This document shows, in pieces, positions 1 to 8,673 of a stretch of 64,000 bases of DNA (position 1 is the stretch's first letter; each line of letters starts with the position of its first letter). The notes beneath the pieces were generated by a model that saw nothing but the letters and a program-made list of their open reading frames with translations, did not search any database and had not been told where the DNA came from. The stretch lies in the NCBI RefSeq assembly GCF_024756255.1, contig NZ_JANUHB010000005.1, forward strand, positions 186,001 through 250,000, in the 5' to 3' direction. This DNA is from Massilia agilis. GTDB taxonomy: Bacteria > Pseudomonadota > Gammaproteobacteria > Burkholderiales > Burkholderiaceae_D. A program made the translations under genes and the position numbers.

Positions 1-317
1 GTCAATCCGCTCATGGCGATGTTGATCGCGATGCCCGCCACCAGCTGGTTGCCTTTCTGGGTGATCGAGACGAAGGCCTGCACCATCGCGATGGCAGCGG
101 ACACCGCCACCGCGGCAGCCACGCCCCACCAGGGGTTCTGGGTCGCGTAGGCCACGCCGGCCGAGACGAAGGCGGAGGCGAGGATCTTGCCTTCCAGGCC
201 AATGTCCACCACGCCGCTGCGCTCGGCGAACAGGCCGGCCAGCGCGGCGAACATCAGCACCGGCGCGTTGCGGATCGTGGAGACGACGATACTGGCAATA
301 TGGAGATCTTCCAGCAT
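1..317 (-). CDS. Nucleoside ABC transporter permease, second subunit (partial)
   Basis: N-terminal 105 residues of an inner-membrane permease of the BPD_transp_2 family (YufQ/NupQ type); the gene runs off the left edge of the window. Visible are hydrophobic segments and the family signature around ERSGVVDIGLEGKIL. ATG at 315-317 lies 3 nt after the stop of the first permease, so the two are probably translated together. With the ATPase and the BMP binding protein it forms a four-gene ABC importer. Nucleosides are the likely substrate because of the family and the many nucleoside genes nearby; other BMP-family substrates are not excluded. Confidence 0.88.
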   Translation of the reverse strand, partial: MLEDLHIASIVVSTIRNAPVLMFAALAGLFAERSGVVDIGLEGKILASAFVSAGVAYATQNPWWGVAAAVAVSAAIAMVQAFVSITQKGNQLVAGIAINIAMSGL

Positions 318-320
318 GGC

Positions 321-1427
321 TTATCCTTTGGAACGAGTCAGGTTGACCAGCTTGAGCACGGCGGGAGCGTACAGGTTCTCCATCGCGCCGCAGAACAGGA
401 TGATCAGGCCCTGGATGAAAATGAAGGTCTCTTGCGGAATGTTCGGTTTTTCCAGCGACAGGTCAAATCCGCCCTGGATCAGCGCGCCGAACAGCACCGA
501 CGACAGGAAGATGCCGACCGGGTGCTGGCGTCCCATCAGCGCGATCGCGATGCCCACAAAACCGGCGCCGGCCGGGAAGTTGAGCGACAGGTAGTGGGTC
601 GAGCCCATGACCGAGTTGACCGCGCCCAGCCCCGCCAGCGCGCCGGAGATGAGCATGGTCACGATGATCATGCGGCTGATCGACACGCCCGCGTAGTGTG
701 CCGCGTGCTGGTTCAGGCCCGTGGCGCGCAGCTTGTAGCCGAACGACGAGCGCCACACCACCACGCCGTAGATCACCAGTGCAGCAATCGCGACCAGGAA
801 GGTGATGTTGAGCGGCGCGTCGCCCAGCGGCGAGGTGCCGTCCGCGCCGGCGAACCAGCTCGAGATGCGCGGCATTTCGCCGGCTGCCGCAAACGGGCGG
901 CTGGCCGGGTTCTGCTCGCCTTCGGGCACCAGGTACTTCACGATCAGGAAGTTCATCAGGCTGGCGGCGATGAAGTTGAACATGATGGTCGTGACCACCA
1001 CGTGGCTGCCGCGCTTGGCCTGCAGGTAGCCGGGGATGAAGGCCCACAGCGCGCCGAACACGGCGGCGCCCAGCATCGCCAGCGGCACCAGCAAAAAGGC
1101 GGGCAGCGAATGGTCGAACGAGAGCATCACCAGCGTCAGGCCCAGGCCGCCCACGTACATCTGGCCTTCGGCGCCAATGTTGAACAGGCCCGCCTTCATC
1201 GCGATCGAGACCGCAAGGCCGGTAAAGATGAAGGTGCTGGCGTAGAACAGCGTGTAGGCCAGGCCTTCCGGATTGAGCACGGCGCTGTTGACCAGGATGC
1301 CGAGCGATTCGAGCGGGCTTTCGCCGAGCAGGTGGATCACCAGCGCGGCGACCAGCAGCGCCGACAGCAGGTTCAGGATGGGCAGGACGAAGCCGGTGGC
1401 CCAGCGTGGCAGTTCGGTGGTTTTCAT
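321..1427 (-). CDS. Nucleoside ABC transporter permease, first subunit
   Basis: 368-residue inner-membrane permease of the BPD_transp_2 family (YufP/NupP type). It has an N-terminal membrane segment (about residues 10-32), a further run of hydrophobic helices and the signature FNIGAEGQMYVGG near residue 85. It should pair with the partial permease downstream to form the membrane channel of a BMP-type importer. The start ATG overlaps the ATPase stop by 4 nt (ATGA), which points to coupled translation within one operon. Length is normal for the family. Confidence 0.9.
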   Translation of the reverse strand: MKTTELPRWATGFVLPILNLLSALLVAALVIHLLGESPLESLGILVNSAVLNPEGLAYTLFYASTFIFTGLAVSIAMKAGLFNIGAEGQMYVGGLGLTLVMLSFDHSLPAFLLVPLAMLGAAVFGALWAFIPGYLQAKRGSHVVVTTIMFNFIAASLMNFLIVKYLVPEGEQNPASRPFAAAGEMPRISSWFAGADGTSPLGDAPLNITFLVAIAALVIYGVVVWRSSFGYKLRATGLNQHAAHYAGVSISRMIIVTMLISGALAGLGAVNSVMGSTHYLSLNFPAGAGFVGIAIALMGRQHPVGIFLSSVLFGALIQGGFDLSLEKPNIPQETFIFIQGLIILFCGAMENLYAPAVLKLVNLTRSKG

Positions 1428-2953
1428 GATTTGTGCATCCCGCCCATCAACAGACCAATGCGGGTCGTATCGAATTCTTCAACTTTGAGTTCGCCCGTGA
1501 TGCGCCCGCCCGACATGACGACGATGCGGTCCGCGAGGGCGCGCACTTCTTCCAGCTCCACCGACACCAGGAGGATCGCCACGCCTTCGTCGCGCAGGCG
1601 CAGGAGCTGGGTGTGGATGCTCTCGATGGTGCCGATGTCCACGCCGCGCGTGGGCTGGCCGACCAGCATGAGCTTGGGGCTGGCCGACACTTCACGCGCG
1701 ATCACCACCTTCTGCTGGTTGCCGCCCGAGAGCAGGCCAATGCGCACGTTAGGGTCCTTCGGGCGCACGTCGAATTCTTCGAGCAGGTGCGCGCAGCGCT
1801 TGGCGATGGCGTCGAAATCGAACAGGCCAAGCCCGTTCGTCACGCGGTCCTGGTAGCCGAACACGGTGTTCTGCATGACCGAGAAGTCCTTGATCACGCC
1901 GTCGCGCAGGCGGTCTTCGGGCACGTGCGCAATGCCCATGTCGCGGAATACCGCGGGCAGGCCGTCGGCGTTCGAACGGCCGGCGATCGGCATCTCCTTG
2001 CCCATGAATTCCACGCTGCCGGAACTGGGCAGGCGCATGCCCGACAGGATTTCCATCAGCTCGCTCTGGCCGTTGCCCGACACGCCCGCGATCGCGACGA
2101 TTTCGCCGGCGCGCACCGTGAGGTCGATGTCGGCCAACAGCTTGACGCCCTGGGCATCGGCCAGCTGCAGGTTGGTCACGCGCAGCACCGGTGCACCCGG
2201 GTTGTAGGGCTTGCGCGGCAGTTCGCTCTGGATCGGGCGGCCGACCATCATGCCGGCCAGCTGCTCCTTGGAGGTGTCGCTTGTCGCCACCGCGCCCACC
2301 ACGCGGCCGGCGCGCATCACGGTCACCTGGTCGGTGATGTCCATGATCTCCTGCAGCTTGTGGGTGATGAGGATGATGGTCTTGCCCTGGTCCTTGAACA
2401 GCCGCAAGATCTCGAACAGCGCCGCCGTCTCCTGCGCGGTCAGCACCGCGGTCGGCTCGTCCAGGATCAGGATCTCGGCGCTGCGGTAGATCTGCTTGAG
2501 GATCTCCACGCGCTGTTGCGCGCCCACCGACAGGTCGGCGATGGTGGCGAGCGGATCGACGTCGAGCCGGTACTTGTCGCAGATTTCGCGCAGCTTGGCT
2601 TCCACCGCGCCGCGCTTGGCCTTGAGCTTGAAGCCGCCCTCGGCGCCGAGCATCACGTTGTCGAGCACGGTCATGTTCTCGACCAGCATGAAGTGCTGGT
2701 GCACCATGCCGATGCCCAGCGCGATCGCCTCGTGGCTGGTGCGGATGTCGCGCGGCTGGCCGTCGATGAGGACTTGTCCGCTGTCGGCGTTGTAGTAGCC
2801 GTACAGGATGCTCATCAGGGTCGACTTGCCGGCGCCGTTCTCGCCGATCACGCCGTGGATCGAGCCCTTGGCAATCGAAAAGCTGACGTCGGCGTTCGCC
2901 TGCACCGGCCCGAAGGCCTTGCTTATGTTGCGAAATTCTACGGCTGGCTGCAT
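1424..2953 (-). CDS. Nucleoside ABC transporter ATP-binding protein, tandem ABC domains
   Basis: 509-residue cytoplasmic ATPase with two fused ABC cassettes, as in the YufO/NupO and sugar RbsA-like families. The first cassette has Walker A GENGAGKST near residue 38, the LSVGAQQRVEILK signature and Walker B LILDEPT. The second has a diverged Walker A (GVSGNGQSE) with its signature at LLSGGNQQKVVIARE and Walker B-like MLVGQPTRGVD. A degenerate second cassette is normal for this family. The gene lies behind the binding-protein gene, separated from it by a strong hairpin, and overlaps the next permease by 4 nt. Confidence 0.93.
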   Translation of the reverse strand: MQPAVEFRNISKAFGPVQANADVSFSIAKGSIHGVIGENGAGKSTLMSILYGYYNADSGQVLIDGQPRDIRTSHEAIALGIGMVHQHFMLVENMTVLDNVMLGAEGGFKLKAKRGAVEAKLREICDKYRLDVDPLATIADLSVGAQQRVEILKQIYRSAEILILDEPTAVLTAQETAALFEILRLFKDQGKTIILITHKLQEIMDITDQVTVMRAGRVVGAVATSDTSKEQLAGMMVGRPIQSELPRKPYNPGAPVLRVTNLQLADAQGVKLLADIDLTVRAGEIVAIAGVSGNGQSELMEILSGMRLPSSGSVEFMGKEMPIAGRSNADGLPAVFRDMGIAHVPEDRLRDGVIKDFSVMQNTVFGYQDRVTNGLGLFDFDAIAKRCAHLLEEFDVRPKDPNVRIGLLSGGNQQKVVIAREVSASPKLMLVGQPTRGVDIGTIESIHTQLLRLRDEGVAILLVSVELEEVRALADRIVVMSGGRITGELKVEEFDTTRIGLLMGGMHKS

Positions 2954-2978
2954 GTTCAGTCGCTTGCGTTATACGTTC

Positions 2979-3019
2979 AAAAGCGCGCCGCGCCGGACAT
3001 GCCGGCGCGGCGCGCTTTT
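2979..3019 (-). terminator. Strong hairpin terminator inside the transporter operon
   Basis: A perfect 18-bp inverted repeat (left arm 2979-2996, right arm 3002-3019) with a 5-nt loop, almost all G/C and flanked by AAAA and TTTT, so it can act on either strand. It sits between the binding-protein gene and the ATPase gene, which run in the same direction. The likely effect is partial termination, giving more binding protein than membrane complex, or protection of the 3' end of the binding-protein mRNA. Confidence 0.8.
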
Positions 3020-3035
3020 CAAGTGGGTAAAAAGA

Positions 3036-4034
3036 TCAGATCGGGCAGGAGCTGTTGGCGCGGTAGTCCACCACCTTGATCTTGCCGCTGATGATGTCGG
3101 CCCTGGCCGCGTTGACGCGTTTTTCCATCGCTGCGGGCACGACCGCGCGGTTGTCCTTGTCCACCACCCAGTCCACGCCGCCTTCTTTCAGGCCCAGGTA
3201 GGTCACGCCCGGCTTCCAGGTGCCGTTCTTCATTTCGGTGAATTCGGTGTACACCGCGTTGTCCACGTGCTTGACCATCGAGGTCAGCATTGCGCCCGGG
3301 TGCAGGTAGTTCTGGTTCGAGTCCACGCCGATGGCCAGCTTGCCTTTTTCCTTGGCCTGCTGCAGCGCGCCCATGCCCGAGCCGCCGGCCACCGCGAACA
3401 CCACGTCGGCGCCGCGGTCGAACTGGGCGCGAGCCAGCTCGCCACCCTTGGCCGGGTCGTTCCAGGCCGCGCTGGTGGTGCCCACCATGTTCTGCAGGAT
3501 TTCGACCTTGCCGTTCTCGGCCTTGGCGCCTTGCGCGTAGCCGCAGGCAAAGGCGCGGATCAGCGGAATGTCCATGCCGCCGATGAAGCCGATCTTCTTG
3601 CTCTTGGATGCCATCGATGCAGCCAGGCCGACCAGGTAGGAGCCTTCCTGTTCCTTGAACAGCACCGAGTTGACGTTGTTACCTTGTGCCACGCCGTCGA
3701 TCACGACGAAGCGCACGTTGGGGAATTCCTTGGCCACCTTCTGCACCGACTGGCTTTGCGAGAAGCCGACGGCCACGATCAGGTCCAGCTTCTTGCGCGC
3801 CAGGCCGCGCAGCACCTGCTCGGACTGGGTGTCGCTGTTGGCCTGCGCCTCAAGGTAGCCGATGCCGGTTTCCTTCTTGAAGCGCTCGGCGCCGACGTAG
3901 GCCGACTGGTTGAACGACTTGTCGAACTTGCCGCCCGCGTCGTACACGATGCCCAGCTTGGGCGCGGCGGCCGCTGCGGCGCTGCCGGCCACGCACAGGG
4001 CGGCGATCGTCATGCAGAGGTGCTTAATTTTCAT
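3036..4034 (-). CDS. BMP-family nucleoside-binding protein of ABC transporter
   Basis: 332-residue periplasmic solute-binding protein of the BMP/Med family. The chosen ATG (4032-4034) has a good AGGAG ribosome site and begins a classic Sec signal peptide, with Lys-rich start, hydrophobic core and an Ala-rich cleavage region near residues 20-26. The longer in-frame reading upstream lacks this logic. There is no lipobox cysteine, so this looks like a soluble periplasmic protein rather than a lipoprotein. Family signature KLGIVYDAGGKFDKSFN follows the signal. It is the first gene of the importer operon. Confidence 0.92.
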   Translation of the reverse strand: MKIKHLCMTIAALCVAGSAAAAAAPKLGIVYDAGGKFDKSFNQSAYVGAERFKKETGIGYLEAQANSDTQSEQVLRGLARKKLDLIVAVGFSQSQSVQKVAKEFPNVRFVVIDGVAQGNNVNSVLFKEQEGSYLVGLAASMASKSKKIGFIGGMDIPLIRAFACGYAQGAKAENGKVEILQNMVGTTSAAWNDPAKGGELARAQFDRGADVVFAVAGGSGMGALQQAKEKGKLAIGVDSNQNYLHPGAMLTSMVKHVDNAVYTEFTEMKNGTWKPGVTYLGLKEGGVDWVVDKDNRAVVPAAMEKRVNAARADIISGKIKVVDYRANSSCPI

Positions 4035-4239
4035 GGGTTGGCTCCTGGAATTCCAATATTGTACCCGGCACAACGGCTGTGTTGGCAGGGCCTGCGCAAG
4101 CTTTCATGCTTCACCGCGGACATGTCTTCGCGGGATTCTGGCAGGCCGGCACGGTACAGGATGTTACGTTTTGTATCGCGTCGGGGGGTATCGACAGCAG
4201 GACGTCGCATTACCACAACAAGGGCGGCGCAAGCTTACA

Positions 4240-4305
4240 AATATGCATCAGCGCATTTGCATAAGACAAATACGATTTTACTGCGCAATTTATTTGTCGC
4301 AAATA
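4240..4305 (-). promoter_or_regulatory. Candidate promoter and inverted-repeat operators for the transporter operon
   Basis: Reading leftward, TTGTCT (4264-4269) and CATATT (4240-4245) are separated by 18 bp, a plausible sigma-70 promoter about 200 nt before the binding-protein ATG. Two inverted repeats of the same half-site overlap or flank it: ATTTG-N7-CAAAT at 4255-4271 and TATTTG-TCG-CAAATA at 4291-4305. The stretch is AT-rich against GC-rich neighbours. Operator function is inferred only from symmetry and position. Confidence 0.35.
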
Positions 4306-4306
4306 T

Positions 4307-4330
4307 AAATGCGGGCGACGGGCCGCATTT
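4307..4330. terminator. Hairpin after the alpha/beta hydrolase gene
   Basis: Inverted repeat AAATGCGG / CCGCATTT (arms 4307-4314 and 4323-4330) with an 8-nt loop, directly past the stop of the minus-strand hydrolase gene. The T-run is better on the plus strand (TTTT at 4330-4333) than on the minus strand, so termination of the hydrolase transcript is plausible but not strong. Confidence 0.45.
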
Positions 4331-4331
4331 T

Positions 4332-5216
4332 TTACGTGAGGGCCGGCGGCACGGCGGCCGGCAGGGCGGCTTGTATGGACGTGGCGGCAAAGCGGGTGGC
4401 CAGGAAAAACGCCACGCGCTGCTGCGTGTCCTCGAGGTAGGGAATGGTCAGGTGGTCGGAGCCGGGCACGATGTCGTCGCCGCACAGCTGGGCCAGCTTC
4501 GCCACGAGCTCGTCGGTGTGCGAGTGGGGGATCACGTCGTCGCGCTCGGCGCGCAGCACGTAGGTCGGGGCCTTGAGCGCGGGCGCGTACTTGATCGACT
4601 CGAAGCGGTGGCGCAGCATGTACTCGATCGGCATGCCGCGAAAGCGCCGCTTGGCGATCGCCAGCACCGAGTCATAAGGGGTGATCAGGACCACCGCGTG
4701 GGCCGGTCGCTCCTTGGCGACCTGGATCGCCACGCCCGAACCCAGGCTGCGCCCGACCACGGCGATGCGGCCGGCGTCCACGTAGCCATGCCCGGCCAGC
4801 CAGTCGAACAGGGCGCAGCCGTCATCGACCATGTGGGTTTCGGCCGGGTCGCCATGCGAATTGCCGTAGCCGCGGTAGTTCATGGCCAGCACCGTCATGT
4901 TCGGGAACATGCGGCCGGCGTCGCGCGCGACCCACGACACTTCTTCGGAACGGCCGCCGAAATACAGCACGGCCGGGTGCGGGCCGGGCACGTGCGGCGT
5001 CATCAGCCAGCCGCACAGGCGAGTGCCGTCGTTGGCGCGCAGCACCACAGGACGGGTGCGGTGCCCGCTGCTGCGCGGGCTGGGGACCTCGGGCGTGACC
5101 ACCGGATTGAACACCAGGCGCCGCTGGTTGGCGGCCACGGCAGCCGTCAGCCCCAGCCACAGGAAGCTGGCGAATCCGGCCATGCCGGCAGCCATTTTTT
5201 TGGACGTGGTGTTCAT
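4332..5216 (-). CDS. Alpha/beta hydrolase family protein
   Basis: 294-residue predicted hydrolase. The start ATG at 5214-5216 gives MNTTSKK followed by a hydrophobic segment (about residues 10-30), so it is probably anchored in or exported across the inner membrane. The alpha/beta-hydrolase fold is shown by the nucleophile elbow GRSLGSG, an acidic site near RAERDDVIP and a late His in GSDHLT, in the correct order. It resembles the YfhR/Bem46-like serine hydrolases (DUF1100/abhydrolase). The substrate is unknown. It sits alone between the transporter operon and a repeat-bearing gap. Confidence 0.75.
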   Translation of the reverse strand: MNTTSKKMAAGMAGFASFLWLGLTAAVAANQRRLVFNPVVTPEVPSPRSSGHRTRPVVLRANDGTRLCGWLMTPHVPGPHPAVLYFGGRSEEVSWVARDAGRMFPNMTVLAMNYRGYGNSHGDPAETHMVDDGCALFDWLAGHGYVDAGRIAVVGRSLGSGVAIQVAKERPAHAVVLITPYDSVLAIAKRRFRGMPIEYMLRHRFESIKYAPALKAPTYVLRAERDDVIPHSHTDELVAKLAQLCGDDIVPGSDHLTIPYLEDTQQRVAFFLATRFAATSIQAALPAAVPPALT

Positions 5217-5394
5217 GCGACCCAGCTTACCCCCCGGCCGCCGCGCGCTCTGTGCGGTAACGAGCAAACGCTGCGCTAGTTCAGCAAGATCGGCGGGAAC
5301 GTGGCGCGCTTACAACGGAAAACGGCGGGCGGATTGCGGCCGGCCAAGCGGATCGGTAGCGACAGCCTTGCAGGTTTGGCACCGGCCGCATGCG

Positions 5395-5472
5395 CGCGTG
5401 GGCAGCCGAGCTGCGCACCCTACGTGGTGGCGCCGGCGGTTCGGTAGGGTGGGCAGCTTGTCTGCCCACGCG
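5395..5472. repeat. Inverted pair of GTAGGGTGGGC palindromic repeats; 5217-5527 otherwise empty
   Basis: Two copies of the window's main intergenic palindrome in opposite orientation: 5395-5424 (CGCGTGGGCAG...CACCCTACG, stem slightly imperfect) and 5444-5472 (GTAGGGTGGGCAG...CTGCCCACGCG). They occupy most of the 311-bp gap between the hydrolase start and the DUF2231 stop. I see no convincing gene in this gap. Confidence 0.85.
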
Positions 5473-5527
5473 TTCGACCAGTGGCGGTGTCCACGCAACA
5501 GCCGCGCTTGCCTGCCCGTGTGCGACT

Positions 5528-6070
5528 TCAGTGCAGCACCGGCCCCGCCGACGGCACGTACTTTTCCGCCCCCACCATCGCATGCTCGACCTTTTCGTCC
5601 CCCGGCAGCATCTTGACGTCGCGCTCGTGCTCCACCGGGCTCACGCCTTTCACGCGCATGCCCTGTTCGTACACCAGCCGCCCGCCAAACCAGCCGGACA
5701 CGATCACCCCCAGCGCGCCAATCGCGGACAGCGCCAGCGAGCCGCCGACATGGCGCGGCTGGTTGCGGCGCATGAGCACGTTGGCGGCCGTTGCCACCAT
5801 CACCCCGCCGTTGAGCATGGCGTGCAGGTTGGCGGTGCGCTTGACGTCGGTGTCGCGCTCGATGGTGAGGTAGTCCATGGCCCCCGCCATCGCTGCCGCG
5901 GCGCCGCCGATCAGCGCGCCCGTCAGGCCGTAGTACGCCGCGTTGGCATAGTCGTCGTTGTCGGTGGCATTGTGCATCGCGTCCAGGATGAAGCTGAAGG
6001 GCAGCAGGGCCGCCGGGGCGACGACGAGCATCGGGTGCAATGGATGGCCGGCGAGCGTGGACTTGGGCAT
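5528..6070 (-). CDS. DUF2231 family membrane protein
   Basis: 180-residue integral membrane protein of the DUF2231 family, recognised by the N-terminal motif LAGHPLHPMLV and about four hydrophobic segments. ATG at 6068-6070 is preceded by AAGGAG, which selects it over an upstream in-frame start. The C-terminal third is polar and charged (VEHERDVKMLPGDE) and probably cytoplasmic or periplasmic. The molecular function of the family is not known; some members carry heme or neighbour cytochromes, but nothing here proves that. Confidence 0.8.
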   Translation of the reverse strand: MPKSTLAGHPLHPMLVVAPAALLPFSFILDAMHNATDNDDYANAAYYGLTGALIGGAAAAMAGAMDYLTIERDTDVKRTANLHAMLNGGVMVATAANVLMRRNQPRHVGGSLALSAIGALGVIVSGWFGGRLVYEQGMRVKGVSPVEHERDVKMLPGDEKVEHAMVGAEKYVPSAGPVLH

Positions 6071-6185
6071 GGGAAACTCCTTGCGAGGATCGGTTCGGTC
6101 GAGGCGAGCGGACAGTGTGGCATAAGCCCGCCGGCGCACACGCACGATAAGCGTGGGCAACAGCGGGCAATCCAGGCGCGGATTC

Positions 6186-7346
6186 TCACTTGCCGGGCAC
6201 CAGCCGGATGACCAGGTTGTGCGAGGTCAGGGCCACCGCGGCGTCGGTTTGCATCGTGATTCCGATCGGCGAATCGAGGCCGCCGGGCAGCGGTCCGAGC
6301 ACGATGCCATGCTGCTGCGCCACCCCGGCCACCGTGGTCGTGTTGTTGGCCACGTCGATGCGGCGCACCGTGGAATTGGCGGTGTCGGTCACGTACAGGT
6401 TGTCCATGCTGTCTACCGTGATGCCGCTCGGCGAGCACAGGCGCGAGGTGCCGGTGGGCCCGTCCGCGCTGGAGCACACGCCTGCGGCGCCGGCCAGCGT
6501 GGTGACGTTGCCTTTCGGGTCGATCATGCGGATCGTCGAATTGGCGGTATCGGCCACGTACACGTTGTTCCAGCGGTCCACCGTGATGTCGCGCGGCTCG
6601 CAGAACATGGCATTGGTGCCGCGGCCGTCGGCGCTGCCACACACGCCGGTTTGTCCCGCGATCGTCGTCACCTGGCCGGACGGCGCGATTTTACGGATCG
6701 TGTGGTTCTTGGTGTCGGCCACGAACAGGTTGCCCGCCTGGTCCACCGTGATCCCCTGCGGATTGCAGAACTGCGCGAACCCGCCTGCGCCATCGGCCGA
6801 CCCGCACGCGCCGGCCTGGCCGGCGATCGTGGTCACCGCACCGGCCGGGCTGATTTTCCGGATCAGCGAGTTGCCGGTATCGGTCACGTAGATGTTGCCG
6901 CCGCCGTCGACGGTCAGCCGCGTTGGATTGCGAAAGCGCGCCGCCGTACCCGCGCCGTCGGCGCTGCCTTCCTGGCCCGCCGACCCGGCCACCGTGGTGA
7001 CCACGCCCAGCCCCGTCACCTTGCGGATGATGGAGCCGCCACGTTCGGCCACGAACAGGTTGCCGTGGCCGTCGTAGGCCACGCCTTCCGCGCCGTTGAA
7101 CCGGGCGCCCGAGCCGGTGCCGTCGCCCGAGCCGGTGCACAGGTTGCACTGGTCGCCCGCGATCAGCGTCATGCCGGTCGGCTGCGACGGGTCGCCAGGC
7201 GCTGGCGCCGGTGTTTTCTTGGGATGATCCCATTTGTCGTGGGGATGGCCGTCGTCCCACGTCACGCACCAGTCGCTGCTGCCGCCGCAACCGGCTGTCA
7301 CGGCACATAGCACAAGTGGCGCGAACCACAATCCGGATGTCTTCAT
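6186..7346 (-). CDS. NHL-repeat (beta-propeller) lipoprotein
   Basis: 386-residue secreted protein. ATG at 7344-7346 gives a short signal peptide ending at AVTAGC, a possible lipobox with Cys20 as the lipidated residue. After a His/Asp/Pro-rich linker come at least five repeats of about 55 residues with the pattern NPxGITVDxxGNLYVADTxNxxIRKI...VTTIAG, typical of NHL beta-propellers. Paired Cys residues recur in several blades (for example GACGSADGAGG), suggesting disulfides. NHL propellers bind proteins, RNA or carbohydrates; no partner can be named here. Confidence 0.82.
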   Translation of the reverse strand: MKTSGLWFAPLVLCAVTAGCGGSSDWCVTWDDGHPHDKWDHPKKTPAPAPGDPSQPTGMTLIAGDQCNLCTGSGDGTGSGARFNGAEGVAYDGHGNLFVAERGGSIIRKVTGLGVVTTVAGSAGQEGSADGAGTAARFRNPTRLTVDGGGNIYVTDTGNSLIRKISPAGAVTTIAGQAGACGSADGAGGFAQFCNPQGITVDQAGNLFVADTKNHTIRKIAPSGQVTTIAGQTGVCGSADGRGTNAMFCEPRDITVDRWNNVYVADTANSTIRMIDPKGNVTTLAGAAGVCSSADGPTGTSRLCSPSGITVDSMDNLYVTDTANSTVRRIDVANNTTTVAGVAQQHGIVLGPLPGGLDSPIGITMQTDAAVALTSHNLVIRLVPGK

Positions 7347-7491
7347 GTTCTTCACCTTTCCTTGATCTGTTCGCACCCAGATTAATTGTCGGGTTCGACC
7401 AAGGTCTGAGGACGATCAAGCGTGCCAGCGTGGTGCGCGCGGCATCGGTTAAGATGGCCGTTGTACCAATACGACTGACTGGGAAGAGTCC

Positions 7492-7791
7492 ATGCACTAT
7501 TTGCTGATCTATGATCTCGCGTCCGACTATTTGGACCGTCGTGCAGAGTTCCGTACCGAGCATCTGAAGTACGCGTGGGAGGCGCAGCAGCGAGGCGAAC
7601 TCGTGATGGCAGGTGCGCTGGCCGACCCTGCGGATCAGGCGATCCTGATGTTTAAGTGCGACAGCCCAGAAATCGTGACGCGCTTTGCGGCGTCCGACCC
7701 TTACGTGACGCATGGCCTGGTCAAGGCCTTCCACGTCCGGCAGTGGAATACGGTGGTGGGCGAGGGCGCGGCCAATCCGGTACGCGCCTGA
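7492..7791 (+). CDS. YciI family protein
   Basis: 99-residue protein of the YciI/YCII-related family (ferredoxin-like dimeric fold). Typical features are the MHYLLIYD start, the central EAQQRGELVMAGALADP block with conserved Asp, and the terminal AFHVRQWN strand. A GGAAGAG ribosome site precedes the ATG. Family members are small putative enzymes; the substrate is unknown. It stands alone between the NHL lipoprotein (opposite strand) and a repeat pair. Confidence 0.85.
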   Translation: MHYLLIYDLASDYLDRRAEFRTEHLKYAWEAQQRGELVMAGALADPADQAILMFKCDSPEIVTRFAASDPYVTHGLVKAFHVRQWNTVVGEGAANPVRA

Positions 7792-7792
7792 T

Positions 7793-7892
7793 CGTAGGGT
7801 GGGCGGGTCTCCCGCCCACGCGTTCAACGAAGGCTTGCTCGGCCACGTCGCCCCTAACCGAACGCGTGGGCAGGAGACCTGCCCACCCTACG
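7793..7892. repeat. Inverted pair of GTAGGGTGGGC palindromic repeats
   Basis: Copies at 7793-7822 (stem GGGCGGG/CCCGCCC) and 7863-7892 (stem GGGCAGG/CCTGCCC) face each other across about 40 bp, just after the yciI stop. Ends are conserved while stem bases vary in a compensating way. Confidence 0.88.
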
Positions 7893-7980
7893 ACACGCGA
7901 CGCCCCCCGCCACGCAAGCGCCCCCGCAAGCAAGCTCATCGGTTAATATTGCCCGGCCTTTCCTTGAGCCGGGAGTATTC

Positions 7981-8673
7981 ATGCATTCAGCAGTCAACCT
8001 GTGGCCGCTATTGGGCGTGGCCGTGATCATCGTCGGCTTCGTGCTGCGTGCGCACCCGGTGCTGGTGGTGGTTGCCTCATGCGCGGTGACGGGGCTTGCC
8101 GCCGCGCTGCCGGTCACCCAGATCCTCGAATCGCTGGGCGCGGCGTTCATCAAGACGCGCAATCTTCCCCTGATCTACATACTGCCGCTGGCCGCAATCG
8201 GCCTGCTCGAGCGCTTTGGCCTGAAGGACTACGCCCAGGCGACCATTGCAAAGATCAAGTCCGCCACCGCGGGCCGCCTGCTGATTGTTTACCTGCTGGT
8301 GCGCGAACTGTCTGCCGCCTGCGGCCTGACCAGCCTTGGCGGCCAGGCCTCGATGGTGCGCCCGCTGGTCGCGCCGATGGCCGAGGGCGCCGCCGAAGCG
8401 CGCGCCGGCCAACTGCCCGAGGCGCTGCGCCACCGCGTGCGCGCGATGGCCGCTGCCACCGACAACGTGGGCCTGTTCTTCGGCGAGGACATCTTCGTCG
8501 CGTTCGGCGCCATCGTGCTGATGCAGACCATCCTGCGTGCCGAGGGCATCGAAGTCGATCCCCTGCACATGGCCCTGTGGGGGCTGCCGACCGCCGTGTG
8601 CGCCTTCGTCATCCACAGCTGGAACCTGCGCCGGCTGGACGCGCAGATCCTGCGCGAAGGAGGGCGCAAGTGA
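7981..8673 (+). CDS. DUF969 membrane protein, predicted permease subunit
   Basis: 230-residue integral membrane protein of the DUF969 family, with an N-terminal segment (WPLLGVAVIIVGFVL) and several more hydrophobic helices. Its stop overlaps the GTG start of the DUF979 gene by 4 nt, and the pcp gene follows 3 nt after that, so all three are one translational unit. DUF969 and DUF979 are known to co-occur with pyrrolidone-carboxylate peptidase and are thought to form a transporter, probably for 5-oxoproline or pyroglutamyl peptides; that substrate is an inference. Confidence 0.85.
   Translation: MHSAVNLWPLLGVAVIIVGFVLRAHPVLVVVASCAVTGLAAALPVTQILESLGAAFIKTRNLPLIYILPLAAIGLLERFGLKDYAQATIAKIKSATAGRLLIVYLLVRELSAACGLTSLGGQASMVRPLVAPMAEGAAEARAGQLPEALRHRVRAMAAATDNVGLFFGEDIFVAFGAIVLMQTILRAEGIEVDPLHMALWGLPTAVCAFVIHSWNLRRLDAQILREGGRK

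Noticed and set aside
4035..4331. Purine/xanthine riboswitch upstream of the nucleoside transporter
   Set aside because: No recognisable three-way junction or conserved core bases; symmetric DNA motifs and a promoter explain the region better.
2808..5279. Very long plus-strand ORF (823 codons) opposite the transporter operon
   Set aside because: High-GC antisense shadow: His/Arg/Ala/Gly-rich translation without family motifs, overlapping well-supported genes on the other strand.
6400..7100. Tandem DNA repeats of about 165 bp
   Set aside because: They are the coding repeats of the NHL propeller; similarity is at protein level and imperfect in DNA.
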